Below are positions 33,697-42,700 of a stretch of DNA of 64,000 bases, one piece after another. Source of the stretch: JANQOH01 sp965242575 (GTDB lineage: Bacteria > Pseudomonadota > Alphaproteobacteria > UBA7887); the NCBI GenBank assembly GCA_965242575.1, contig OZ251461.1, positions 3,100,001 through 3,164,000 of the forward strand, read 5' to 3'. A program made the translations under genes and the position numbers. The notes under the pieces are model-generated. The model was given only the letters and a program-made list of their open reading frames with translations. It ran no database searches and was not told the origin of the DNA. Each line of letters opens with the position of its first letter. The first letter of the stretch is position 1.

Positions 33697-34166
33697 GCCA
33701 GTCCCTCAAGCCCGGCGACCCGGCGCCGGGGTTCGACTTGCCCGCCGACGGCGGCGGGCGCCTGTCGCTCGAATCGCTGCGCGGGCGGAGCGTCGTCCTC
33801 TACTTCTATCCGAAGGACGACACCCCCGGCTGCACGAAGGAGGCGATCGGGTTCAGCGAGAAGCTCGCCGACTTCGCGGCCGCCGGAGCGGCGGTCGTCG
33901 GCGCGTCGCGGGATTCCGCCGCCAGGCACGACAAGTTCGTCGCCAAGCACGGCCTCCGGGTCCGCCTGGTGTCCGACGCCGAGGGAAGCCTGTGCGAGGA
34001 GTACGGCGTGTGGGTCGAGAAGAGCATGTACGGGCGGACATACATGGGCGTCGAGCGGGCGACCTTCCTGATCGACGGCGCGGGCGTCGTCCGCCAAACG
34101 TGGCGGAAGGTGAAGGTGCCCGGCCACGTCGACGCGGTGCTGGAGGCCGCGCGCGCCCTGGCGTAG
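33693..34166 (+). CDS. bcp: Thioredoxin-dependent thiol peroxidase (peroxiredoxin, Bcp/PrxQ)
   Basis: A 157-residue peroxiredoxin that reduces peroxides with electrons from thioredoxin. The peroxidatic Cys is in DDTPGCTKEA near residue 46, and YFYPKD and SYM/YMGVERATFLI motifs are present. The Escherichia coli protein has a second Cys five residues later; here that place is Ile (KEAIGF), so resolution must use another Cys, such as that in GSLCEEYG, or thioredoxin directly. Start overlaps the glnE stop as ATGA, with AAGGAGA upstream. Confidence 0.93.
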   Translation: MSQSLKPGDPAPGFDLPADGGGRLSLESLRGRSVVLYFYPKDDTPGCTKEAIGFSEKLADFAAAGAAVVGASRDSAARHDKFVAKHGLRVRLVSDAEGSLCEEYGVWVEKSMYGRTYMGVERATFLIDGAGVVRQTWRKVKVPGHVDAVLEAARALA

Positions 34167-34219
34167 CCCGGTCTCCCGAACCGCGCGCGCGCCTGCCCCG
34201 GCGCGGCCTCGAGGCGCCG

Positions 34220-37200
34220 CTACTCCGCCGCCGCCAGCGCGTCCGCCGCGACCTTGCCCAGGCAGTCCCGGTCGGCGAGGAAATAGACCCCGTCCTTCTC
34301 CCACGCGCCTTGCGCGCGCTTGCCGTCGTCGATCCCGTCCGGCGGCGTCGCGGAGAGAATGTAGGCGTGCAGGCGCAGCCCCGGCGCCTTTTCGCGCGCC
34401 CGCTTTTCGACCTCCTTTATCCCGCCATGCAGCCCGATCTTCTCCCGCTCCCTGGGGCCGAGGCGCGCGAGGCCCTTGGGATCGAGGAAGATCATGTGCT
34501 GGACCGCGCCGCCCTTCAGCCAGACGATGAAATCCGGGTAGTAGGCGAAATCGTCGAAGAACGAGAGCCCGCCGCCGCGGCTCACGTTGCGGATGAGGAA
34601 CAGTTCCCGGCCGCGCAGGCGCGAATCTTTCTTCCGCGCCAGCCGCTCCAGCCCCTTGACGACCTCGCCCTCGTCGCGGTTCAGCGGCGCCGGCCGGACC
34701 TCCACCTTGCGGTCCGCCCGGGCGCAGAGCAGCGGTTCGTAGGCATGCGCGCCGACCGTGGCGACGGATTCGAGCCCCGTCCGCAGGTCGAACCCGCCCC
34801 ACCCGTGGCGCGCCACCGCGCGCAGGTGGTCCGCCAGTTCTTCGTTCCGCGCGTCCACCTCGACCGCGTAGGCGCGGACGTTGTTCGGGTCCGCCTCGTC
34901 CAGCTCGCCGATCTCGATCCGCCCGTGCTCCCAGCGCCGCCGCGCCTTGCGCCAGAACCGCTCGGCGTAGTCGGCGACCAGGTCGACGGCGACGTCCTCC
35001 AGCGCTTGCAGGCCGGCGAACCCGCGCGGCGCCAGCCGCTCCGGCGGCGCGTGCAGCGTGTACCATTCATCGCTGTCGAGCAGCCGGTCGACCGTCCCGC
35101 GGTCGATGGCCAGGTTGCTCCAGCCCATGCGCCGCTTGCGCGCCAGCAGCCGGTCGTAAATCCGCGTCCGGTCGAGGAACGCCATGCGGCCCGGCGCGAT
35201 CGCCGCGAGGCTGTCGCCGCCGCCGCCTTCGTCCGGGCCCGGCGCCGCCGACGCGTGGGCTTGCAGGCGCGAGCGCAGGTCGAGGACGGCCGCCGGACTG
35301 TCCGCCCCGCCCGGCGGCGGCAGCGCGATGCGCTCGCCCGAACGCGCCCAGTCCGCGCCCTTCTCCAGCCGGATCGTCTTGAGGCCGCTCGGCCGGGGGA
35401 AGTTCCACTTCGTCTTCAGCGCGATCGTCTCGCGGTCCAGCGGCGCGCCCTGTTTCGCCAGCAGCTCCCGGAACGCGCTCATGTAGTTGGCGCGCAGGCC
35501 GAAGATATGCAGCGTCTCCAGCAGCGCCAGCCCTGCGCCATTCTCCGCCTCGGGCGCGCCGGGGCAGGCGCGGTGGCGCTTGAGGCTCCCGCGCCAGCCT
35601 TTCAGCCGGACGCCGCGCCCGAACATCTGCACGATCTCCGGCCCTTCCTTCACGCCGACATGCATCAGCCCCATCGCGCTCACCCGCCACGAGTTCCATC
35701 CGGCGATGAAGCGCCGCGCGCCGACGACGACGTTCACCGGCGAATCGGGCCGGTCCACCCCGGCGAACAGCCGCTCCGCGAACCCGCGCTCGCGCTCGAC
35801 GTCGAAATGGGGGGAGGGGGCGCCCGCCAGCAATTTGTGCAACCCCGTCGAATCGCCCACGTTCACCACGCCGAACGGCGGGTTGTCGGCGACGCGCAAA
35901 TGCAGCTCCCCCGCCCCGGCGGTGGGATAGACGACCCGCAGCCGCCCGGCGCCGTGGAACAGCGTTTCGCACAACTCGGCGTAGACGTCCCCCGTCCGCG
36001 GCACGTGCGGGAACCGCCCGGCGAAATACTCGTTCCCCTCTTCGCCCGCGAGGCCGGAGCGCCCCGCCAGCAGCCGCGCGATCCTGTCGCGAGTCTCATC
36101 GCCGCGCGCCAGCGCGCGGCCGAGGAATTCGAGGATGCGGACCACGTCCGACCGCGTCGCCCTGTCCGCCTTGCTCGACCCGGTCACCGTCTTGCCGAGG
36201 AAGGCGAGGAGCGGCCGGGCGATCTCGAATTCGCGCCACGCCGCGCCGTGTTCGCGCCACAGGCGGCTTTGCTGGAAGAAGGTCAGCAGGCAGCCCGTCA
36301 GATACATGTCGGCGTTGTCGTCCTGCGCGCCGCCGGGCAGGTTGAGGATGTGGTAATCCTTGCCGTAGCCCTCGGCGTGAAACGCCCGGTAGGGGTAGTC
36401 GAACAGCAGGCATTTGCCGTAGGCGCTGGCGAGGCCGTCGTCGGCGCCCGCGATCTGGTCGAAAGTGGCGGAGTATTCGAACGCGAACCCGCCGCGCGCC
36501 AGCTCCTTGCGCCGTTCGCGCCACGCCTTGCCGGAGGCGCCCAGATGCCCTTCGTCGACGAGCACCAGGTTGTTCTCGCCGAAATCCGCCACCGCGACCC
36601 GCTTGACGCCCTTCCGTTCGGCGAGTTTGGCGAGGTCGATAATGGCGATCGGCGCCGCCAGGTCGCCGCCCGCCGCGCCGGAGAGCAGCCGCGCGCGCAA
36701 TCCGCTCGCGCGCATTTCGCGTTCGTGCTGCGCCGACAATTGCTCGTTCGGCGTCACCAGCACCACGTTGTTGAGCCGCCCGCCCGCCCGGCGCAGGCGA
36801 TGCCGGTATTGCAGGACGTGCGCGTGCATCAGCAGCGTCTTGCCCGACCCGGTGGCGCTCTGGAAGGCGAGGGTGCGCAGGTCGTCCGGTTCGTATTCGG
36901 GAAGCCGGCGCGGGAAAAAGCGCCCGTCGCGCAGAACCGCGTTCAACTCGGCGCGCAGCGCCTCCGCGTCGTCGAACCACCGGCGCAGGTAGTGTTCGGT
37001 GAACAGCAGCGCGAGCCATTGGTGCGGCTTCCAGCTCCGCCCGTGCTCCCCGGTCATGCGCAGCCGGCGGCTGTGCCCGGCGATGTTTGCGTCGTATTCC
37101 GCCAGCCGATCCGCCGTCACCGCGGCGCGGTTCGGGCGGAGCGGCAGCGCCCGCGCGAACCCGCTCTCGCCGCCCGAATCGACCTCGGCGGACGCGCCGC

Positions 37201-37306
37201 GCAGCGTCTCCAGCATCGCCTCCGGCGCCTCGTAGCCGAATTGCCGGCATGCGAAGCGCAGCAGCACGCGCCGGCTCTCCAGCCGCGGCCGGGCCTTCTT
37301 CGGCAC
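34220..37306 (-). CDS. Type III restriction enzyme Res-like helicase-nuclease
   Basis: A 1028-residue superfamily 2 translocase with a nuclease end. Walker A is SATGSGKT at residues 150-157, motif II is DEGH at 251-254, and motif III is SAT at 279-281. Later motifs lie in AGWNSWRVSAMGL and QMFGRGVRLKG. Near the C-terminus, YYPDFIVWL followed by MIFLDPKGL fits a PD-(D/E)xK nuclease. In type III systems Res cuts when two unmethylated sites are met, using Mod for recognition. The GTG at 37306 follows GGGAGGTAGCC; an ATG upstream lies inside a repeat and is rejected. The Mod gene lies about 2.4 kb further upstream on the same strand, beyond opposite-strand cassettes. Confidence 0.88.
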   Translation of the reverse strand: MPKKARPRLESRRVLLRFACRQFGYEAPEAMLETLRGASAEVDSGGESGFARALPLRPNRAAVTADRLAEYDANIAGHSRRLRMTGEHGRSWKPHQWLALLFTEHYLRRWFDDAEALRAELNAVLRDGRFFPRRLPEYEPDDLRTLAFQSATGSGKTLLMHAHVLQYRHRLRRAGGRLNNVVLVTPNEQLSAQHEREMRASGLRARLLSGAAGGDLAAPIAIIDLAKLAERKGVKRVAVADFGENNLVLVDEGHLGASGKAWRERRKELARGGFAFEYSATFDQIAGADDGLASAYGKCLLFDYPYRAFHAEGYGKDYHILNLPGGAQDDNADMYLTGCLLTFFQQSRLWREHGAAWREFEIARPLLAFLGKTVTGSSKADRATRSDVVRILEFLGRALARGDETRDRIARLLAGRSGLAGEEGNEYFAGRFPHVPRTGDVYAELCETLFHGAGRLRVVYPTAGAGELHLRVADNPPFGVVNVGDSTGLHKLLAGAPSPHFDVERERGFAERLFAGVDRPDSPVNVVVGARRFIAGWNSWRVSAMGLMHVGVKEGPEIVQMFGRGVRLKGWRGSLKRHRACPGAPEAENGAGLALLETLHIFGLRANYMSAFRELLAKQGAPLDRETIALKTKWNFPRPSGLKTIRLEKGADWARSGERIALPPPGGADSPAAVLDLRSRLQAHASAAPGPDEGGGGDSLAAIAPGRMAFLDRTRIYDRLLARKRRMGWSNLAIDRGTVDRLLDSDEWYTLHAPPERLAPRGFAGLQALEDVAVDLVADYAERFWRKARRRWEHGRIEIGELDEADPNNVRAYAVEVDARNEELADHLRAVARHGWGGFDLRTGLESVATVGAHAYEPLLCARADRKVEVRPAPLNRDEGEVVKGLERLARKKDSRLRGRELFLIRNVSRGGGLSFFDDFAYYPDFIVWLKGGAVQHMIFLDPKGLARLGPREREKIGLHGGIKEVEKRAREKAPGLRLHAYILSATPPDGIDDGKRAQGAWEKDGVYFLADRDCLGKVAADALAAAE

Positions 37307-37314
37307 GGCTACCT

Positions 37315-37370
37315 CCCTGGGTGCGCGGGCGTCCCGCCCGCCCACGCGCGAAGCGCGCCCACGATCCTGC
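37315..37370. repeat. Copy of the interspersed palindromic repeat
   Basis: Carries GCGGGCG TCC CGCCCGC (37325-37341) preceded by CTGGGTGC and followed by CGCGCGAAGCGCGC. The same trailing element appears in the copies near 39.67 and 54.71 kb. It sits at the left border of the duplicated cassette region, immediately upstream of the res start codon. Confidence 0.75.
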
Positions 37371-37476
37371 GAATCGCCGTCATGGATGGAACATATGCGG
37401 ACCGGCCCCGCCCGTCAACGCCGGCCGCGCGGATCGTGCTATGATCGACCCCCACGGACGAAACCGGAGCGCCCGC

Positions 37477-37839
37477 ATGGGAACTGTCCACGTCGACGCC
37501 GTCGTCCGCAACCCCGCCGAGCCGGGCAGGGAGTGGCGCGCGCCGTTCCCCGTTGGCGCCGACGCCGCGCTGGAATCCGCCGGCGCCGAGGTCGACCTGC
37601 GAAACCGGGGGTTGACAAAGCGACCGTCCGTACGATTGAAGGGGTGTGTGCCGGGGGGCATTCGAGATTCCGCCCACGCGGAGGCTCGATCCGGGCGGAC
37701 CGCAGCCCGTGCGGGGCGGGGTAAACTCCGCTGGCGAAACATGGCGGGCCGAGCTATACGTCTCTCCGGCCGGCAGGCGGCCGCGTTGCAAGGACGCGGT
37801 AGTGTGGCGACACATTTGCAGAATGGGAGCTTCCAATGA
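37477..37839 (+). pseudogene. Retropepsin-like aspartic protease, internally deleted copy
   Basis: The frame starts MGTVHVDAVVRNPAEPGREW like the intact copy at 38551, then jumps from APFPVGADA straight to ALESAGAEVDLRNRGLTKR. About 60 codons covering the active-site loop and most of the fold are missing, and the catalytic Asp is gone (VGADA in place of VDTxA). The frame stays open to a TGA that overlaps the ATG of the first DUF2513 gene, so transcription and coupled translation may still matter. TATGAT at 37440-37445 could be its -10 box. As a protease it cannot be active. Confidence 0.7.
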
Positions 37840-38198
37840 AACGAGATATGGATCTTGTGCGGAAAATTCTCCTCGCTATTGAAGAAAGCGAGGGTGAAAA
37901 GGTAAAATTGGATAGTCTCGGCGACGATCTGGATCGCGTGTATCGGCACGTGGCACTGATGGAGGAGTTTGGTCTTGTGGATGCGCTTGTTAGGTGGGGC
38001 GGCGATGGTCCCAGAGAAAGGATAGTAATTTGCATCGTAAAACGTCTGACATGGAAAGGTCATGATTTTCTGGACAAGGCGCGCGACGAATCTATATGGA
38101 AGAAAGCGAAAGGAATATGTATCGAAAAGACCGGAGGACTTGCGTTGGTAGCACTGGATTTGGTTCTGACCAACTTGATTTCTGACCGACTCAATTAA
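37836..38198 (+). CDS. DUF2513 family protein, copy 1
   Basis: A 120-residue protein with the DUF2513 pattern: MKRDMDLVRKILLAIEES at the start, a winged-helix-like middle (DRVYRHVALMEEFGLVDA), then KRLTWKGHDFLDKARDESIWKKAK. The family occurs in phages and mobile elements and is uncharacterised; the fold suggests DNA binding. The gene is clearly AT-richer than its neighbours, indicating transfer. The ATG overlaps the stop of the decayed protease-like frame as ATGA. It is roughly two-thirds identical to copy 2 by eye. Confidence 0.85.
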   Translation: MKRDMDLVRKILLAIEESEGEKVKLDSLGDDLDRVYRHVALMEEFGLVDALVRWGGDGPRERIVICIVKRLTWKGHDFLDKARDESIWKKAKGICIEKTGGLALVALDLVLTNLISDRLN

Positions 38199-38379
38199 GG
38201 ATTTAGCCGAATAAAGCATTCCAATGCCTGCCGGTTGCCGAATCGCGTCGGCGCGACCAGTTTATCGGGTTCTCCCGTTGGTGAACGTCATGAAAACGGG
38301 CGCGAGTGCGGCCATGTGGTCCTCCTCTCGTAAACCCGGATTTCCCAGACTACACTCATAGCCGATTCGGCGAAGGATT

Positions 38380-38463
38380 CCTGGGTGCGCCGGCGTCTCG
38401 CCGGCATCTTTTCAGCGTCCGACGTCGCGGCCGCGGGCCGGCGAGACGCCGGCGGTCCCGGGA
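38380..38463. repeat. Inverted pair of palindromic repeats between the duplicated units
   Basis: One copy (38380-38405, with CTGGGTGCGCCGGCGTCTCG) is followed about 30 bases later by an inverted copy (38437-38463, with GCCGGCGAGACGCCGGC). The pair could fold into a long hairpin. The rest of the 350-base gap between copy 1 of DUF2513 and the second protease-like gene is the shared flank of the duplicated unit; no other gene is seen there. Confidence 0.75.
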
Positions 38464-38550
38464 GAAGCAGGCACCCCGGACCGGCGCGGTTTGCTCCTCC
38501 CACGCGCGCATGGTAATCTCGCGCTCCACGGACACGCCCGGAGTGCCGTC

Positions 38551-39072
38551 ATGGGCATCGTCCATATCGACGTAACGATCCGCAATCCCGCCGATCCAGG
38601 CAGGGAGTGGAGTGCGCCGTTCCTCGTGGACACGGACGCCATCGACTCCCTCGCGCCGAGGGAGTGTCTGGAGGCTATCGGCCTCGCGCCCAAGGGGCGG
38701 CGCATCTATGAAACCGCCGACGGCCGCCAGATCGAATTGGACGTCACCACCGGCGATATCGAATTCATGGGAGAAGTCACCGCCGGCCGCATCGTCTTCG
38801 GAGACGCGGACTCCGAACCGCTGCTCGGCGCCACGGCGCTGGAATCCGCCGGCGTCGAGGTCGATCCGCGAAACCGGGGGTTGACAAAGCGGTCGTCCGT
38901 GCGATTGAAAGGGTGCTTGCCGGGAGGCGGCCGGGATTCCGCCCATGCGGAGGCCCTGTCTGGGCGGGCCGTAGCCTGTGCGGGGCGAGGTAAATTCCGC
39001 TGGCGAAATATGGCCGGCCGTGCTATGCGGCCCTCCGGCCGGCCGGCAGCCGCGTCGCAAGGGCGCGAGTAG
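38551..39072 (+). CDS. Retropepsin-like clan AA aspartic protease, altered active site
   Basis: A 173-residue frame. The first 120 residues match small bacterial retropepsin-like proteins: MGIVHIDVTIRNPADPG, APFLVDTDAIDSL, GRRIYETADGRQIELDV, GDADSEPLLGATALESAGVEVDPR. The active-site triplet, normally DTG or DSG, reads DTD, which should weaken or abolish catalysis. A low-complexity Arg/Gly/Ala tail of about 50 residues follows where relatives usually end (near SVRLKG). It precedes the second DUF2513 gene by 33 bases. The family's natural substrate is unknown. Confidence 0.75.
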   Translation: MGIVHIDVTIRNPADPGREWSAPFLVDTDAIDSLAPRECLEAIGLAPKGRRIYETADGRQIELDVTTGDIEFMGEVTAGRIVFGDADSEPLLGATALESAGVEVDPRNRGLTKRSSVRLKGCLPGGGRDSAHAEALSGRAVACAGRGKFRWRNMAGRAMRPSGRPAAASQGRE

Positions 39073-39105
39073 TGTGGCGACGCATTCGGAGAACGGAAAC
39101 TCGCG

Positions 39106-39471
39106 ATGAAACGAGACATGGATCTTATGCGGAAAATTCTCTTCGCCGTCGAAGAGAGCGAGGATGAAAATATAGAATTGGACTGCCTCGACGACGATCT
39201 GGATCGCGTGTATCGGCATGTGGAATTGATGCATGATGGTGGTCTTGTGGTTGCATCCATTATACGGAGCGCCGATGGTCCCGTGGAAAAGATACGGCTT
39301 TGCCAGCTAAAACGTCTGACATGGAAGGGTCACGATTTTCTGGACAGGGCGCGCGACGAATCTATATGGAAGAAAGCGAAAAGAATTTGCGTTAAAAAGG
39401 GCAAGAAGATTACGTTGGCAGTATTCGATTCGGTTTTGACCGACTTAATAATTAAGAAACTGGTGGAATAA
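39106..39471 (+). CDS. DUF2513 family protein, copy 2
   Basis: A 121-residue paralogue of the gene at 37836, with the same start (MKRDMDLMRKILFAVEES) and the same conserved block (LKRLTWKGHDFLDRARDESIWKKAK). The C-terminal part differs more (KKGKKITLAVFDSVLTDL). AT-rich composition again contrasts with the neighbours. It is preceded by CGGAGAACGGAAACTCGCG. The divergence between copies shows the duplication is not very recent, or that one copy came from a related element. Confidence 0.85.
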   Translation: MKRDMDLMRKILFAVEESEDENIELDCLDDDLDRVYRHVELMHDGGLVVASIIRSADGPVEKIRLCQLKRLTWKGHDFLDRARDESIWKKAKRICVKKGKKITLAVFDSVLTDLIIKKLVE

Positions 39472-39639
39472 AGCATCTCCGTTGCCTACCGGTCGCCGAA
39501 TCGCGCCGGCGCGCCCGTTTAATCGGGTTCTTCCGATGGCGAACGCCGTGCAAACCGGCGCGACCGCAGCCATGTCCTCCTCCTCCCGCTAACCCGGATT
39601 TCCCGGACTACGCTCGCGGCCGGTTCGGCGAAGGATTCC

Positions 39640-39720
39640 CGGGTGCGCCGGCGTCCCGCCGGCATGCGCGAAGCGCGCACAAGAGAAGATGCCGGCGGGA
39701 CGCCGGCGCACCCAGGAGTC
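39640..39720. repeat. Long perfect inverted repeat (25-bp arms)
   Basis: Arms 39643-39667 and 39691-39715 are perfect inverted copies, separated by a 23-base loop that itself contains GCGCGAAGCGCGC. Each arm includes the GCCGGCG/CGCCGGC core of the interspersed family. Lying between the convergent ends of DUF2513 copy 2 and mod, it may also act as a transcription terminator. Confidence 0.8.
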
Positions 39721-39735
39721 CGTGAGAAATCCGGC

Positions 39736-42700
39736 CTAATCCACGCCGTCGAACATCAATTCCCGAAACGCCGGCTCGATGGTCTCCGCGCTCCAGCTCT
39801 CGCCCTTCGCCCCCATCGCGTTCAGAGTGTGGTCGCCGTTGACCCAGACGACGTCGAGCGAATCGGGAAGCTGCGCGCGGTTGCGGGCGAACCACGAATC
39901 GAGCGCGTTCGCGTCCATGTCGTCGAGATTGCGCCACAGGACGGCGCATTCGCGGCGCTCGGCGTCCGCGCCGGCGAATACGAGCACGCCGTCGATCCGG
40001 CGCCGCGACCGCGCCTCGAGGCCGATCAGGTAGTTGAACGTCTCCGGCAGGTCGACCGGCGCCTCGCGGCGCGCGCCGTCGCGCACGACCGAGAGGGTGT
40101 AGGCGAAGGGGTCGGAGAACCACTTGCCCAACAGGCAGGCGCTGCCGGCGGTCTCGGCGCCGAGCGCGTAGCGCAGCCGGTAGTCCTCGGCGAGTTCCGG
40201 TTCGCTCTCCAGCAAATTCGCCTGCTCCGCCGTCCGCGGCGCGACTTCGAGGCTGTCCATCGTGTCCTCGTAGGATTCGAGGCGGACGTATTTGAAGAGC
40301 TGCGTGACGCCCTCGCGCGACACCGGCTTGCCGTCCTTCCAGTCCGGCGAGTAGGCGACCTTCTTCATGCGCGGCAGGAGCACGGTGTCGAAATGCTCGC
40401 CAATTTCAATTTGTATGTACTTTCGGGTGCCGCCATCCTTGCGGTTCATATTGATAACGGCATGACCTGTCGTGCCGGATCCAGCGAAATAATCTAGTAT
40501 GTAGGCGTTTTTCTTCATAGCGCCAGCCGTATGTATAGCATCTTCGACGGCGTGAATGGATTTCGGATACGAGAAAATGGACTCCCCAAACAAGGACTTA
40601 AGCAACGCAGTGCCATGCTCTATGGAGGAGTATTTTGCATCGAACCAGCAAGAGACAGATACTATTCCTTCCAGGTGTGGACGACGTTTGTAATACACAT
40701 AATCCCTGCCGAGCCTATCTCTACGAACGGCAATATCATCGACACGCGACAATACCGTGTCCTTCTCCCACCGCCAGGTCTTTTCCTCGCCTTTCTGATT
40801 GATTGGCCACGCAATTATCTCATCTTCCCGAGGCCTTTCTTGGATATCCCAACTCTCGGTTTTCGAATTCCACTCCATATCGGGAATACGTATTTCGTTA
40901 TCTCGTATGTATATGGGGTAGTAAAGATGACGGCGCGCCGCGCGATCAGAGTTGGAACCCTCCCGTCGTAGGTTTCTCCACTCGAAAACGCCGTTCTCGT
41001 CATGTTCGGAAAACCTGGACATCTGTTTTTCAGTGGGCGGCATCCGACTGATCGCCGACTTATGGCCGCTTCCGGCATATAACAGGTACTCGTGCGAGAC
41101 AGAATAGCCGCTTTGCGTCGGCCGGCCGGAAGGATTTGTGCGGACCAAGATTGTTCCGATTAGGCCATTATCGAAAATATCTTCCATAAGAAAGCCTAAC
41201 TCTTTCTTTTGCTCATCGTCTATCGCGGCAACCAGAACTCCGTTGTCAACGAGAAGGTTTTGAGAAACCTGTAGCCGATTTTCGATTAAAGAGATCCAAG
41301 TTGACGATTTGTAGCCGTTTCTGTATATGATCGGAGATGCGTCCGTATTGAAAGGCGGATCGATATAGCAGCAATCCACCCGCCCCCCGAACCGCGCCCG
41401 CAACAGGTTGAGCGCCTGGAAATTCTCCCCGTGAACCAGCAGCCCGTTCGACTGCGCGTCCAGCGGTCCGGCGTCGGAGAGCGCGGCGAGAAGCCGGTCG
41501 GTGAAATCCCGGTCGAAATGGCGCGTATCGACCATGAGAAACGGATTGGCCGCGAGAAACGCCGCGTCCGGCGGGTCGCTCCACGCCGCGCCGCCATTGC
41601 CGATGTCGCCGGCAATCTCGTCCGCGGCGCACAGCGCGACCCACTCCGCGCGCTGCGCCGCGTTGGCGGCGACCTCCGGGTAGAGCGCCTCGGGAACCCG
41701 GTCCAGCGTCACGCACCAATGCGTCTCCAGAACGAACTTCTTCTTCAGCCACAGCCGCTTCTGGAAGTTCTCCAGCTGCGCCAGGAAGTCGACGATCTTG
41801 CCGCCGATATGGCGGATCGCCCGCACCCGCGCCAGCGCCCGGTCGAGGCGGAGCGCATCGCCCCGCTCCACATCCTCCAGGTTCAGCACTTCGGAGGCCA
41901 GATACAGGTCCAGCTCGCGGCGCAGGAAGCCGCCCAGGTCTTTGTGGATGAAATAGTCGAAACTGTTCTTCGCCGTGTAACGCTCCACGTGCCGCGCGAG
42001 CAGCGTCCGCTCCGGCTCCGCCTCGGTGGGGGAGGGGGCGGCGAGCAGCGCCCGCCATGCGTCGTCCGCCGCCGCCAGCACCCGCGCGCACGCGTCCGCG
42101 TTTATCCGCCCCTGTCGCGACGCGCCGTTACCCGGCCAGCGCGCCTTTTCCGCATCGGTCAGCGGCCGGTGTTCGAAGCGCACGGTGAGCAGGGCGCCGT
42201 CGAACGCGACCGCGCCCCGGCGGGCGGGGACGAACCGGCGCTCCCGCCCGTTCGCCTCCTTCGCCGTGTCCTTCTCGTTGTCGGCGGCGGCGATCTCGAA
42301 CCGCACGCGCCGCCCCGCGCCCGGCGCGAAGGCGTAGGCGGCGTAATTCTCCGTCGTCTTGATGTAGAACTGGTCGGCGTTGGCCCAGTGCAGCTTCACC
42401 TCCTCCCCGTCATAGGGGACGAGATAGGCCGGCCGCCCGCCGCCGGAATAGCGGCGCTGCGACACGAAATCCCCCTCGCTGTAGTAGCGCGAGAAGAAGT
42501 CCGCGAGATGGTTGTAGACGTCCGCCTCGGCGGCGGCGTCCTTCCGCATCTCCGCCAGCCGTTCGCGCAGCTCCCCGACGGCGGGCGCGTCGTCCGGGTT
42601 CACGCGCAGGCGGCGCGCCGCCGCGACCGCCTCCTCGATTTCCTTCTCCAGCCGCGCGCGCGCCTCGGCGCTGGTGAGATCGAGTTTTTCCGCGACCTGC

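Larger units (their letters stand above)
37440..39635 (+). repeat. Tandem duplication: retropepsin-like gene + DUF2513 gene + flank, two units
   Basis: Unit 1 (about 37440-38379) and unit 2 (about 38510-39635) share the same order: retropepsin-like ORF, a spacer of about 200 bases, a DUF2513 gene, and a common downstream flank. The flanks match closely base for base (GAATAAAGCAT after each stop; CGGTTCGGCGAAGGATTC before each repeat). The palindromic repeat lies before unit 1, between the units and after unit 2. Unit 1 has lost the middle of the protease gene. Confidence 0.85.
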
